40,111 bases of DNA from positions 1-40,111 of the forward strand of contig CAZNFQ010000010.1 in the NCBI GenBank assembly GCA_964571965.1. Direction: 5' to 3'. The notes under the pieces were generated by a model that made no database searches, was not told the origin of the DNA, and was given only the letters and a program-made list of their open reading frames with translations. Below, piece by piece: positions 23,000-31,513 of the stretch. This DNA is from Sabulitectum sp964571965. GTDB taxonomy: Bacteria > Fermentibacterota > Fermentibacteria > Fermentibacterales > JCC-6. Both the position numbers and the translations under genes were made by a program. How positions within the stretch are numbered: position 1 is the stretch's first letter; each line of letters begins with the position of its first letter.

Positions 23000-24250
23000 T
23001 CAGACGGCTTCTCTGCCTTGAGCCCTGGGGATCTCTTTTGGCGGTTCGCCCATGGTAATGCATTTCTCGTCGATAATTATTTTGCCCACGGATTCCTTGC
23101 GCGAAGGAAGGTTGTACATGGGTTCCAGAAGCACCTTCTCCACGATGGATCTGAGACCCCTGGCACCGCTCTCGCTCTTCCTGGCTTCACGGGCAATTGC
23201 CAGAAGGGCTTTTTTAGTGAATTCCAGCTTGATATCCTCGAGGGAGAACATGTACACATACTGTTTTATAAGGGCATTCTTAGGCTCGGTGAGTACACGG
23301 ACGAGATCCTCTTCGGAGAGGTCGTCAAGGGTAACCATCACTGGAAGACGGCCGGCAAGTTCCGGAATTATTCCATAGTGCACCAGATCGTAGACCTCGG
23401 CTTTTTTAAGTATCTTCATTCCCTCGAGATCATCCTCTTCGGCAATTGGCGCATTGAAACCCAGGGATGAACTCCTGACCCTCTTCGAGATGATCTTTTC
23501 TATTCCGTGGAAAGCCCCGCCGCAGATAAAAAGAATATTGGTGGTGTCAACCTGGATGTGGTCCTGGTAGGGGTGTTTCCTGCCGCCTCCCGGGGGAACG
23601 CCGGCCACCGTGCCTTCCACTATTTTCAGAAGGGCCTGCTGCACACCTTCGCCTGAAACATCCCTTGTTATGGAAGAGTTCTCGGATTTCCTGGCGATCT
23701 TGTCTATCTCATCGATGTATATGATCCCCTGCTGGGCGGTTTCCACATCCATGTCAGTCACCTGAAGAAGCCTGAGCAGAATATTCTCTACGTCCTCGCC
23801 CACGTAGCCTGCTTCGGTGAGTGTGGTTGCATCGGCAATGGCGAAGGGCACATCCAGAACCCTTGCCAGAGTCCTTGCCAGGAGGGTCTTGCCCACGCCC
23901 GTGGGCCCGAGGAGCATGATGTTGCTTTTCTCCAGCTCAACGGAAGCCTTGGTATCCTGCATGCTGAGAAGCCTTCTGTAGTGGTTGTAGACCGCTACTG
24001 AAAGGACTCTCTTAGCCTCTTCCTGGCCTACCACGTAAAGATCGAGCTGCTCCTTTATCTCCCTGGGTGTAAGCAGTTCCTTCTGCAGAAAGGCAGGAGT
24101 GGAACCCTTCCCGGATGAACCTGTCTCGGTGACGATCTCATGGCAGTAGCGTACACAGTCGTCGCAGATGAACACTCCGGGACCCTGAATGAGGTGCCTG
24201 ACTTCGTTGGTTGGTCTGTTGCAGAACGAGCATCTGTTTTCTTTAGGCAT
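23000..24250 (-). CDS. clpX: ATP-dependent Clp protease ATP-binding subunit ClpX
   Basis: 416 residues. The N-terminal zinc-binding domain has CSFCNRP and CDDCVRYC (about 8-37). The AAA+ domain shows Walker A LLGPTGVGKTLLARTLA, Walker B IIYIDEIDKIARK, the sensor and pore segments (GGRKHPYQDHIQVDTTN, GFNAPI), a small domain and FTKKALLAIAREA at the end. ClpX unfolds tagged proteins into ClpP or remodels complexes alone. It is preceded two bases away by clpP and followed by engB, with AGGGTAGA as ribosome binding site. Complete, with no unusual residues seen. Confidence 0.98.
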   Translation of the reverse strand: MPKENRCSFCNRPTNEVRHLIQGPGVFICDDCVRYCHEIVTETGSSGKGSTPAFLQKELLTPREIKEQLDLYVVGQEEAKRVLSVAVYNHYRRLLSMQDTKASVELEKSNIMLLGPTGVGKTLLARTLARVLDVPFAIADATTLTEAGYVGEDVENILLRLLQVTDMDVETAQQGIIYIDEIDKIARKSENSSITRDVSGEGVQQALLKIVEGTVAGVPPGGGRKHPYQDHIQVDTTNILFICGGAFHGIEKIISKRVRSSSLGFNAPIAEEDDLEGMKILKKAEVYDLVHYGIIPELAGRLPVMVTLDDLSEEDLVRVLTEPKNALIKQYVYMFSLEDIKLEFTKKALLAIAREARKSESGARGLRSIVEKVLLEPMYNLPSRKESVGKIIIDEKCITMGEPPKEIPRAQGREAV

Positions 24251-24251
24251 T

Positions 24252-24836
24252 CTACCCTCTATTCACTAAAATATTATCAACGATTCCGTATTCAAGAGCC
24301 TCTTCGGCATTCATCCAGAAGTTCCTGTCGCTGTCGAGGTTTATCTTTTCCACAGACTGGCCCGTGTGTCCGGCAAGTATGATGTCCATCTGTTCACGGA
24401 TCTTCAGTATCTCACGAGCTTCGATCTGTATGTCGGAGGACTGCCCGCGAACGCCTCCAATGGGCTGATGTATCATAACCCTTGCGTGGGGAAGAATGCT
24501 TCTTTTGCCAGTGGTGCCAGCCGCAAGAAGAACAGACGCCATGGAAGCGGCGCTGCCCATGCAGAAGGTGGATATATCAGGTTTGATGAACTGCATGGTG
24601 TCATAAATTGCCAGTCCCGCGGAAACAGATCCGCCGGGGCTGTGTATGTACATGTTGATGTCCCGCTTGGAATCCTGACCCTCCAGGAACAGAAGCTGTG
24701 CAACTACCAGGCTTGCGGTCTGGGCGGTAATGCTGTCACCTATGAAAATGATACGGTCCTTGAGAAGTCTGGAGTAGATGTCGTATGACCGTTCCGAGTT
24801 TCCATCCCGTTCTACAACGAAGGGAATTACAGACAT
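24252..24836 (-). CDS. clpP: ATP-dependent Clp protease proteolytic subunit ClpP
   Basis: 194 residues, the usual size. Catalytic triad: Ser in CMGSAASMASVLLAAG, His in ARVMIHQPIGG and Asp in INLDSDRNFWMNAEEALEYG. The oxyanion/handle region (YIHSPGGSVSAGLAIYDTMQ) and the N-terminal IPFVVERDG are typical. It forms the tetradecameric serine protease chamber served by ClpX. The ATG overlaps the stop of the trigger-factor gene by one base (TAATG). Confidence 0.98.
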   Translation of the reverse strand: MSVIPFVVERDGNSERSYDIYSRLLKDRIIFIGDSITAQTASLVVAQLLFLEGQDSKRDINMYIHSPGGSVSAGLAIYDTMQFIKPDISTFCMGSAASMASVLLAAGTTGKRSILPHARVMIHQPIGGVRGQSSDIQIEAREILKIREQMDIILAGHTGQSVEKINLDSDRNFWMNAEEALEYGIVDNILVNRG

Positions 24837-26101
24837 TATTCCGCTCCTTCGGCTTTGACCTCTGCCGCTTCAGGATCCACTTTCACCCAGCTCCAGGGCA
24901 CTGTATTTGTATCCCCTGAAACCTCTTCGGGTTCCACCGGCTCCTTCTCCTCAATTATTGCACTCTCAAGAACAAAGTCCAATGCCCTTTCGTTCCGGCT
25001 TCTGTCGATGAAGGCGGATCTGGAGTCGCCCCCTGCCACGGCCTCTTCTATTTCCTGCTCAGGCACTTCAAGGCTTTCCCTGATAGCTATCTCTCTGAGA
25101 AGAAGAAACTCCCTTACCTTCTGCTCCGCCATTTCCTCTGCGGCCTTCACCGTGGCTTCGTCTTTCTCGTCGTCGTCGAGTTTGTCAAGGTAATCGTTCT
25201 TAAGGTTGTCCACCATGAAGTTGGGAACATCGAACTTGTTGCTTTCCAGAATGCTGCTGATCGCAAGCCGTTCCCTGTATCCCTTCATGTCAGCCTCGTA
25301 CCTTGCGGTTACATCCTCCCTGACCTTCTCCCTGAATTCGTCGATGGTCTTGAAACCACCTGCCTTTGAGGCGAACTCGTCATCAAGATCCGGGTATGAA
25401 TGGGCTTTCACTTCTTTTACGGTGAATGTATGGGCGGGACCTGCCATTTCTTCACCCTTCTGTATCTTCATCTGCATGGTGAAGGTATCACCGGGTCGAA
25501 CACCGGTGATGATCTCATCGAAACCGGGGCCCATGTCATTCTGCCCGATTACCGCGGAGAGTTCCTTAGGGGCCTGATCATCTCCCTCGGGTGAAGGATA
25601 GGTCAGTACCACAAGGTCGTTTACGGCTGCAGGCTGATCGGTTTCAACGAAATCGACGAACTGCCTTCGAATGTGCTCCATGGTTTCTTCCATGGTGCTT
25701 TCCGCATCCCAGGTGGGAACCGTAAGCTTTATCTCCTTGTAGTCCACCGGTTCAGGGGCCTGGAAAGTGTTGTAGGTAACCGTATATACGTAGTCTTCAC
25801 CTTCCACCGGAAGGAGATTCTCGAACTGGGGGTCCTCATCGGAAAGCACCCAGTCGAACTGATCGAAAAGCCCTTCTGTCAGTTCCTTGTGTGCCTTTTC
25901 AGCAACTTCCGCAAGGATCAGATTGCCAAACCTCTTATCAAGGATGGTGTCCGGGACATGCCCCGGGCGGAATCCGGGAATGTTGATCTCTCTTGAGATT
26001 TCCCTTTTAACCTTCTTGAATATTTTTTTCAGATCAGCTGCGTCCATTGAAAATCGGACAACTTTTTTACTGCCGTCTTCCTCTATCAATTCGTAACCCA
26101 T
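24836..26101 (-). CDS. tig: trigger factor, ribosome-associated chaperone and peptidyl-prolyl isomerase
   Basis: 421 residues. The N-terminal ribosome-binding domain has EINIPGFRPGHVPDTILDKR, where the GFRPGxxP loop is diagnostic. A central FKBP-like PPIase part (NDLVVLTYPSPEGDDQAP to VTVKEVKAHSYPDL-like region) is followed by a helical C-terminal arm (LDDEFASKAGGFKTIDEFRE and onwards). The tail is acidic (EVKAEGAE). Trigger factor meets nascent chains at the ribosome exit. AGAGGG lies four bases before the ATG. First gene of the tig-clpP-clpX-engB-purA run. The 168 bp upstream, to cpoB, should hold its promoter, but I see no strong -35/-10 pair there. Confidence 0.95.
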   Translation of the reverse strand: MGYELIEEDGSKKVVRFSMDAADLKKIFKKVKREISREINIPGFRPGHVPDTILDKRFGNLILAEVAEKAHKELTEGLFDQFDWVLSDEDPQFENLLPVEGEDYVYTVTYNTFQAPEPVDYKEIKLTVPTWDAESTMEETMEHIRRQFVDFVETDQPAAVNDLVVLTYPSPEGDDQAPKELSAVIGQNDMGPGFDEIITGVRPGDTFTMQMKIQKGEEMAGPAHTFTVKEVKAHSYPDLDDEFASKAGGFKTIDEFREKVREDVTARYEADMKGYRERLAISSILESNKFDVPNFMVDNLKNDYLDKLDDDEKDEATVKAAEEMAEQKVREFLLLREIAIRESLEVPEQEIEEAVAGGDSRSAFIDRSRNERALDFVLESAIIEEKEPVEPEEVSGDTNTVPWSWVKVDPEAAEVKAEGAE

Positions 26102-26269
26102 CGTACCCTCTTTTTCTTGATTTCATGAAAGCATAAAACAGCATTTACCGCCTGCTGAATCGCAACCGGCTGCCGCCCAGCGTAATGCATGCTTCCAGGT
26201 GGAAACAGTATTTTTCTCTTCAGAGGTGGAATATGGTGGAATCCGCCCCTGAAAGCCAAGTTGAAGGAA

Positions 26270-26938
26270 CTACTGCTGTGAGCTCCTCCTGTCCGCGATA
26301 AGCCTGGCTTCTTCGCTTGCGGGGTAGATCTCAAGTATGAGGGACTCAAGTCTGTTCATATCGGATTCCGCGGAATGGGCTCCGTAAATGGCTGCTGCCC
26401 TGGCCAGGGCTGCCGGTGCCCTTTCCGATGCCGGGTACCGGAAATAAACAGCAACGAACTCCTCTATGGCCCTGTGGGTTTCCCCGAGATTCTGGTGACA
26501 TAAAGCAAGGTAGTAGAGTGCTTCAGGAGCAACGGAAGCCTGGGGATTTGCCAGTGCAATCTCCAGAAAGCCCTGTGAAGCAACGGAGTATCCACCCTGC
26601 TGGTACTGCCTGTATGCTTCTTCGAAGGCGGTCTGAACTGAAGCGGGGGTATCTGACGATAAAGATGAGGACCCTGTGCTCAGCATCCTCTCAAGCTGGT
26701 CGATCATTTCACGGAGGTCGTCTATCTCCCCTGTACCCCTCATCCCTGCCTGGGCCTGAATAGCCCTGAGAAGAGTCTCGTTCTGACGGGCAACCGTTTT
26801 AACGGAGTCCAGGCTCCTTGCCATGTCAGCGGTGCGCTGGTCGATGTCCTCCACCCTTCCGGGGGAATCCACCCACTGACCTCCCCAGCATGCTGTAAAA
26901 AGAAGAACAAAAGCTGTGAGTATTGACTGCTTTCCCAT
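26270..26938 (-). CDS. CpoB/YbgF-like cell-division coordinator (Tol-Pal system)
   Basis: 222 residues with a signal peptide and possible lipobox (LLFTAC). A coiled coil follows (about 30-90, with DIDQRTADMARSLDSV and IDDLREMIDQLERML), then TPR repeats (FEEAYRQYQQGGYSVASQGF, EALYYLALCHQNLGETHRAI, RAPAALARAAAIYGA). This order is typical of YbgF/CpoB, which links peptidoglycan synthesis to outer-membrane constriction. It directly follows pal, with its ribosome binding site (GGGAG) inside the pal stop region. Last gene of tolB-pal-cpoB. Confidence 0.85.
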   Translation of the reverse strand: MGKQSILTAFVLLFTACWGGQWVDSPGRVEDIDQRTADMARSLDSVKTVARQNETLLRAIQAQAGMRGTGEIDDLREMIDQLERMLSTGSSSLSSDTPASVQTAFEEAYRQYQQGGYSVASQGFLEIALANPQASVAPEALYYLALCHQNLGETHRAIEEFVAVYFRYPASERAPAALARAAAIYGAHSAESDMNRLESLILEIYPASEEARLIADRRSSQQ

Positions 26939-26941
26939 GGA

Positions 26942-27469
26942 TTACTCCGGGAGTACGCGGAGGTGAACCCGCCTGTTCTGTGAAAACGCCCATTCGTCGC
27001 TTCCTGTAACGAAGGGTCTTTCCTTGCCGTAGCTTACCGTCTCCAGCCGGGAAGCGGGAATGCCGTAGTTAAGCAGGTAGTCGTATACCGACTGAGCCCG
27101 TCTTTCTCCAAGGGCAAGGTTGTAGTCGATGGTGCCCCTGTCGTCGCAGTGACCCTCCAGAAGAACTCTGAAATCGGTGTTAGTCATCATATAGCCGGCG
27201 TCTGCCATGAGCACCTCGAGCATCTCGGAGGAAAGCTCCTCTGAATTGTACTCGAAAAACACGTCATCAAGGGCAAGCTGGTGACCGGCAAGTCGGTCGG
27301 AATAGGTTTCCACCGTATCTTCAGCCCAGACACCCACGTCAAGAGAATCATCCGGTATGAACGCCAGAGAATCCGGATTACCATTCCCGTTGTCAGTATC
27401 ATCAGGTCTGCAGCCGGTGGACATAACCGCAACAAGGCAGCAGAAGCTCAAAATAGCCCACTTTTTCAC
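26942..27469 (-). CDS. pal: peptidoglycan-associated lipoprotein Pal (OmpA domain)
   Basis: 175 residues starting at GTG (27467-27469), with GGAGG six bases upstream and the overlap GTGA with the tolB stop. Lipobox VMSTGC, a Thr/Asp/Asn-rich linker, then an OmpA-like domain: LDDVFFEYNSEELSS, DFRVLLEGHCDDRGTIDYNL, ALGERRAQSVYDYLLNYGIP and a final YGKERPFVTGSDEWAFSQNR with conserved peptidoglycan contacts. Pal tethers the outer membrane to the cell wall and binds TolB. The TolQRA motor genes are not in this window. Confidence 0.95.
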   Translation of the reverse strand: MKKWAILSFCCLVAVMSTGCRPDDTDNGNGNPDSLAFIPDDSLDVGVWAEDTVETYSDRLAGHQLALDDVFFEYNSEELSSEMLEVLMADAGYMMTNTDFRVLLEGHCDDRGTIDYNLALGERRAQSVYDYLLNYGIPASRLETVSYGKERPFVTGSDEWAFSQNRRVHLRVLPE

Positions 27470-28650
27470 TGGATTCCTCCCTGAATAGGCACAGGCGACC
27501 AGGCGGGGCAGTAGCTTTCACTGCCCTCCGACAGCCTGTGTAAAGTTAGTTTGTTCAATTCCAGAAGGTATATGGATCTTACCCCGTCCATATCACTGGA
27601 GAAGGCCAGATGCCTCCCTGTAGGGGACCATACAGGGTCTTCGTTAAGTGTCCCCGCAAGTGTCACCTGTCTCACATCGGTTCCATCGGAATTCATCACG
27701 AAGATGTGAAAATCGCCGTCGGACCTTGCGCAGTACGCAATTCTGTCACCTGTGGGCGACCATGACGGACTGTCGCAGTAACCGTGGGCAAAACCCGCCC
27801 TTTCAGCGGTTCCACCTGTGGCGTCCATGATATACAGCTGCGGATAACCCACTCTGTCGCTGGTGAGTATCATCTGCTGACCTGTGGGCGAAAATGATGC
27901 GGAAGTTTCAATGGAACCCCTGGCTGTGAGTCTTTGCAGCTCTTCCGTAGCCCTGTCATACCTGTATATGTCCGAGTTCCCGTCCACACTTCTTGTGAAT
28001 GCCAGATACCTGGATCCCGGGGCCCAGGCTGGAGCCGAGTTCAACCCCCCGGATACTATCCTTCCGGCGGAACTGTTTTCGAAGGAATACAGGTACAGGT
28101 CGCCGGTACCGTTTCTGTAGGAGGTGAAAGCCATGCATGAGCCGTCGGGGCTCCATGCGGGGGTGGTTATCACCTCGTCGTCGGATATTATCGTCTGTGC
28201 AGCCCTGTGATCGAGGGTGGCAGCCACCAGGGAGTAAACCCCGTTGCTCCGGGTAATGTAGGCGACCCGGGTGGATGCTATTCCCTGCTCCCCGGAAAGC
28301 AGAAACACAAGATCATCGGAAAACCGGTGCACCAGTGTTTCCCATGAGGAACCGGAATACTCCTTTTTCAGAAGCATCTCTCCTTCAGCTCCGTCCACAT
28401 CCGCAACAAGGTTGTAATTCCCCTGCCGGCCCGTAAGAACCACCCGGGCATGGGCATAACCTTCCCCTTCGGGAACCGTCTCGAGTATGCCCGAAAAGTC
28501 TATATCGAATTCCAGCTGCTCAGCTGCCTCTCTGTCTCCGGAAAGATCGAAACTTACCGGAATGCACTGGGCGCCGATGGGGGTCATCTGCATGAACTCC
28601 GATGCGAATAAGGATGGAACCAGGCATACAATAAGAATCGTCTTTCTCAA
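27466..28650 (-). CDS. tolB: Tol-Pal system translocation protein TolB
   Basis: 394 residues with a signal peptide (MRKTILIVCLVPSLFASEF). The N-terminal region contains the TolB-type segment ISFDL-like/FDIDFSGILETVP. The rest is a WD40-like beta-propeller with repeats such as PAWSPDGSCMAFTSYRNG, PAWAPGSRYLAFTRSVDG, ASFSPTGQQMILTSDRVG, PSWSPTGDRIAYCARSDG and PVWSPTGRHLAFSSDMDG. TolB is periplasmic and binds Pal. Translation starts at TTG (28648-28650) with AGGAGGG upstream. First gene of the tolB-pal-cpoB operon. Confidence 0.93.
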   Translation of the reverse strand: MRKTILIVCLVPSLFASEFMQMTPIGAQCIPVSFDLSGDREAAEQLEFDIDFSGILETVPEGEGYAHARVVLTGRQGNYNLVADVDGAEGEMLLKKEYSGSSWETLVHRFSDDLVFLLSGEQGIASTRVAYITRSNGVYSLVAATLDHRAAQTIISDDEVITTPAWSPDGSCMAFTSYRNGTGDLYLYSFENSSAGRIVSGGLNSAPAWAPGSRYLAFTRSVDGNSDIYRYDRATEELQRLTARGSIETSASFSPTGQQMILTSDRVGYPQLYIMDATGGTAERAGFAHGYCDSPSWSPTGDRIAYCARSDGDFHIFVMNSDGTDVRQVTLAGTLNEDPVWSPTGRHLAFSSDMDGVRSIYLLELNKLTLHRLSEGSESYCPAWSPVPIQGGIQ

Positions 28651-28761
28651 GTGAACCCTCCTGAAAAGTCTACCAATACAGGTACTATACTATTCCCTGC
28701 CCCGTATTTGTTCCAGGAGCTCCCTAAATCTCAAACAGCTTGCTGTAAAAATAGTTACCAG

Positions 28762-29466
28762 CTAAAGAGCTCCGCAGATAATATACACTCCCCCGATAAC
28801 CACAAGTGCTCCGCATATTATCCTGAAGCCTTTTGCACCGCCGCTGGAACCGGACCATTCGAGAAGTTTCTGTACCCTGTCCGTGAAAGAACCTGCAAAA
28901 ACAACCACAAGACCGTGTCCGAAGGCGAAAAACAGACCCAGGAGCAGAGCGCTTCCCAACCTCCGGGAACCAAGCTGGAACATCAGGGCAAGAACAGGCG
29001 CCATGAAAGCAAATGTGCAGGGTCCCAGGGCGGCTCCCAGCACCAGTCCCATGGAAAATGCCCCGAACCTGCCCCTTCTCCTGAAGGAACTGGTCCCGGT
29101 TCCGGGAAGGGGCAGTTCGATAAGCCCTGATATGGATATACCCACATAAACAAGGGCAACTGCCACTGCAATGTTCCCGGTTCTCCCCATATCTCCTGCT
29201 ATTCTTCCCAGAAGGCCGGTCACCAGACCTATGACCGCTATGGAAACGGTCATTCCCAGAGCGAACAGCAAAGCCAGTTTTGCCCTCTCTCTGCCTGAGG
29301 AAGCAGATGAATCCCCGCTGAGGTAGCCCATGACCAGAGGAACGCTTACAAGATGGCAGGGGCTTAGAATCATGCTTGCAAGTCCCCACAGAAAACTGGC
29401 TGCAAGGGCAATCGGGAATGACCCGTACAACCATCCGCCAAGGGTTTCCATCACATCTGCGAGCAT
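28762..29466 (-). CDS. CcdA-like thiol-disulfide transmembrane electron carrier
   Basis: 234 residues, six or so membrane helices. Each half carries a Pro-Cys motif: LSPCHLVSVPLVMGYLSG (about 33-50) and ALGPCTFAFMAPVLALMF (about 147-164), as in CcdA/DsbD-beta proteins that pass electrons from cytoplasmic thioredoxin to extracytoplasmic partners. It starts three bases after the stop of a CVPC thioredoxin lipoprotein, the probable electron acceptor. A 236-residue frame on the same strand (28724-29434) is Arg/Gly/His-rich and is a shadow. The 111 bp downstream, before the tolB start, show no terminator. Confidence 0.88.
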   Translation of the reverse strand: MLADVMETLGGWLYGSFPIALAASFLWGLASMILSPCHLVSVPLVMGYLSGDSSASSGRERAKLALLFALGMTVSIAVIGLVTGLLGRIAGDMGRTGNIAVAVALVYVGISISGLIELPLPGTGTSSFRRRGRFGAFSMGLVLGAALGPCTFAFMAPVLALMFQLGSRRLGSALLLGLFFAFGHGLVVVFAGSFTDRVQKLLEWSGSSGGAKGFRIICGALVVIGGVYIICGAL

Positions 29467-29469
29467 TCT

Positions 29470-29889
29470 CTAATCTCCGCCGACAAAGGAGTAACCCAGC
29501 TCACCCCACCTTGTGATCATGTCATCACATGAGATGAAGCCTTCGTGGCGGAACAGCTCACTGCCGGTCTCAGAAACAAAGATCTGGGTGGGAATGAGAC
29601 GGATACCATATTCCGAAGCTTCATCGGGGCTTTCATTCACATCGATGAACCGCACTTCCAGTTCCTCTCCCGTGAGAGAATCCAGCAAATCCAGTTCTTC
29701 CGTCATCATTCTGCATGGCACACAGGTTGTGGAACCCAGGTCTATCAGTGCCGGCGTGCCGCCCGAGGTTACGGTATCCAAAGAATTGCCGCCGGGCAAA
29801 ACAGACGCTTCCCCTTCTGAGTTTCCCCTGGAGCCGCAGGATACAGTAACCACCGCAAGTGCAAGGATCAGAAAAGCTGTTTTTTTCAT
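29470..29889 (-). CDS. thioredoxin-fold lipoprotein (CVPC active site)
   Basis: 139 residues. Lipobox VTVSC, a Gly/Ser/Glu linker, then a thioredoxin fold: TPALIDLGSTTCVPCRMMTE (active site CVPC), VRFIDVNESPDEASEYG, the cis-proline strand RLIPTQIFVSETG and LFRHEGFIS. It should act outside the cytoplasmic membrane on disulfides, fed by the adjacent CcdA. AAAGGACC precedes the ATG. A terminator hairpin separates it from the upstream arsenical-type operon, so it may have its own promoter or depend on read-through. Confidence 0.9.
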   Translation of the reverse strand: MKKTAFLILALAVVTVSCGSRGNSEGEASVLPGGNSLDTVTSGGTPALIDLGSTTCVPCRMMTEELDLLDSLTGEELEVRFIDVNESPDEASEYGIRLIPTQIFVSETGSELFRHEGFISCDDMITRWGELGYSFVGGD

Positions 29890-29937
29890 CGAAGGTCCTT
29901 TCAGAAATTTTCTATCATTTCAGTATGATATTAGTCT

Positions 29938-29970
29938 AAAGGAAGCGGCGGGATCACCGCCGCTTCCTTT
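29938..29970 (-). terminator. terminator hairpin after the ArsR-permease-thioredoxin operon
   Basis: AAAGGAAGCGGCGG (29938-29951) and CCGCCGCTTCCTTT (29957-29970) form a perfect 14-bp stem with a 5-base loop, one base after the small thioredoxin stop codon. On the minus strand the stem ends in TTT, a short U tract. It is symmetrical enough to act weakly on the plus strand too. Confidence 0.75.
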
Positions 29971-29971
29971 A

Positions 29972-30202
29972 TCAGGTGAGGATTTCCATTACCTCAGACT
30001 TCGAAGGTACCTTGCCGCTCACTTTGACCACACCGTCCACGGCCAGGGCCGGGGTAAGCATCACCCCGAAGGACATGATCTCGTTCAGGTCGGTGACCTT
30101 CACGAGCTCATACTCGATGCCCAGCTCCGAAGCTGCGCTCCGGGCAACTTCCGCGAGTTTTTTACACTTGGGGCAGCCTGTGCCCAGTATCTGTATCTTC
30201 AT
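29972..30202 (-). CDS. small redox-active disulfide (thioredoxin-like) protein, CPKC active site
   Basis: 76 residues: KIQILGTGCPKCKKLAE with active site CPKC, VTDLNEIMSFGVMLTPALAV with the cis-proline, and VKVSGKVPSKSEVMEIL. Size and motif match the MTH895/redox-active disulfide protein 2 family, which is often encoded beside ArsP/DUF318 permeases. It has no signal peptide and should act in the cytoplasm, perhaps reducing or handing thiol-bound metalloid to the permease. AGGAGA lies four bases before the ATG, nine bases after the permease stop. The terminator follows immediately. Confidence 0.92.
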   Translation of the reverse strand: MKIQILGTGCPKCKKLAEVARSAASELGIEYELVKVTDLNEIMSFGVMLTPALAVDGVVKVSGKVPSKSEVMEILT

Positions 30203-30211
30203 TCTTTCTCC

Positions 30212-31513
30212 TTAAACAATGGCCCCGAAAAGAAGGCCGCTCAATGTTGCCATTATCACAACCAGAAAAACAAAGGCAAGTGTTTTTCTGGTGCCCATTA
30301 CACTGCGTATGACAAGCATGTTGGGAAGACTGAGAGCAGGACCTGCCAGCAGCAGCGAAAGGGCCGGTCCCTGCCCCATTCCGCTGTCTATAAGTCCCTG
30401 CAGAATGGGGATCTCCGTGAGTGTGGCAAAGTACATCATAGCTCCGGCAACCGATGCGAACAGGTTTGCTCTCAGCGAGTTCCCTCCAACTGCCCACTCT
30501 ATCCAGGCGGAAGGTACGATTCCCTCACCGCGTACCCTGCCCAGGAGAAATCCCGCCACGAGGACTCCGGCCAGAAGAAGGGGAAGGATCTGTCTGGCAA
30601 AACCGAAAGTAGAGTCGATCCACTCCCTGCCCTCTCCCTTCCCCAGTGAGAGAATAAGGGTCAGTCCTGCCATTCCGGTAACGAAGGGTATCAGTATCCC
30701 TTCTGGCCCCATAAGAGAAGAAGCAAAGACAACTGCAGCAAGAACCAGAACTTTCCACAGACGGATACCGATCCAGAGAACGAGAATGGTACCGAGGAGA
30801 GCGCCGAAAAGGGTTAAAAGCGGGCCTTTCATGGCGAAAACCGTATTCTGGAAACCGCCGGTGCATTCGCCGCAGCCTCCCCAGGTTGCTGTAATCATTA
30901 CAAGAACCATGAGAAGAAGGAAAACGCCGTTCTTCCAGAGAGCCCTTCCTCCGTCGGTGGACACCTGCACTGGAACCGCCGCCTGTCTTTCTCCTTCTTC
31001 CCTGCGGAACAGCAGGTGCATTAACAGTCCGATCACAACACTGAAGAGAACCGCTCCCACAGCCCTGGCAATACCAATTTCCACACCCAGTACCCTTGCG
31101 GTGAGAATTATTGCCAGCACGTTGATGGCCGGTCCCGAGTAAAGAAAAGCTGTTGCGGGACCTATACCCGCACCCATTCTGTAAATACCGGCAAAAAGAG
31201 GAAGAACCGTACACGAACAAACGGCAAGCACGGAACCTGATACCGACGCAACGGCATATGCAAGAACCTTTTTTGCGCCTGCGCCAAGATACTTCATCAC
31301 GGCACCCTGGCTCACGAAAACCCCAATGGCACCGGCGATGAAAAACGCCGGAAGAAGGCACAGGAGCACGTGCTCCCTTGCGTAGCTCTTTGCAAGATAA
31401 AGCGCTTCCATCACTGCGTTATCGAACCTGGCATGTCCCAGGGGCATGAAATAGACCCCCAGAAAGATCGCAAGTGTCCAGAAGACGGGCTTCCAATGGT
31501 TTTTCATGCTCAA
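30212..31513 (-). CDS. ArsP/DUF318-type permease (COG0701)
   Basis: About 433 residues with 8-10 helices. The family motif LAVCSCTVLPLFAGIYRMGAG (with its CSC) lies near residue 95, and a second cysteine set occurs in WGGCGECTGGF. A pseudo-repeat appears in the second half (AGPALSLPNMLVIRSVMG). Related permeases export organoarsenicals or unknown thiol-reactive metals. TTG at 31511-31513 shares TTGA with the arsR stop and has GGAGG seven bases upstream. The ATG two codons later (31507) is 13 bases away and less well placed. Control by the adjacent ArsR is very likely. Confidence 0.88.
   Translation of the reverse strand: MSMKNHWKPVFWTLAIFLGVYFMPLGHARFDNAVMEALYLAKSYAREHVLLCLLPAFFIAGAIGVFVSQGAVMKYLGAGAKKVLAYAVASVSGSVLAVCSCTVLPLFAGIYRMGAGIGPATAFLYSGPAINVLAIILTARVLGVEIGIARAVGAVLFSVVIGLLMHLLFRREEGERQAAVPVQVSTDGGRALWKNGVFLLLMVLVMITATWGGCGECTGGFQNTVFAMKGPLLTLFGALLGTILVLWIGIRLWKVLVLAAVVFASSLMGPEGILIPFVTGMAGLTLILSLGKGEGREWIDSTFGFARQILPLLLAGVLVAGFLLGRVRGEGIVPSAWIEWAVGGNSLRANLFASVAGAMMYFATLTEIPILQGLIDSGMGQGPALSLLLAGPALSLPNMLVIRSVMGTRKTLAFVFLVVIMATLSGLLFGAIV

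Noticed and set aside
24855..25577. Two plus-strand frames opposite the trigger factor gene
   Set aside because: Extremely serine-rich low-complexity translations, a mirror effect of the Glu/Asp-rich coding strand.
26102..26269. Possible tRNA or small RNA between cpoB and tig
   Set aside because: No cloverleaf, no conserved T-loop sequence and no T-tract hairpin could be drawn. Only a weak wobble-containing stem is present.
28724..29434. 236-codon minus-strand frame overlapping ccdA
   Set aside because: Arg/Gly/His-rich with no membrane segments. The ccdA frame on the same strand has conserved Pro-Cys motifs and a proper start.
29513..30649. 378-codon plus-strand frame
   Set aside because: Runs antisense across the thioredoxin lipoprotein, a terminator, the mini-thioredoxin and the permease. 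The translation changes character along its length and shows no domain.
30219..31142. 307-codon plus-strand frame opposite the permease
   Set aside because: Arg/Thr/Pro-rich mirror of membrane helices, with no ribosome binding site or family resemblance.
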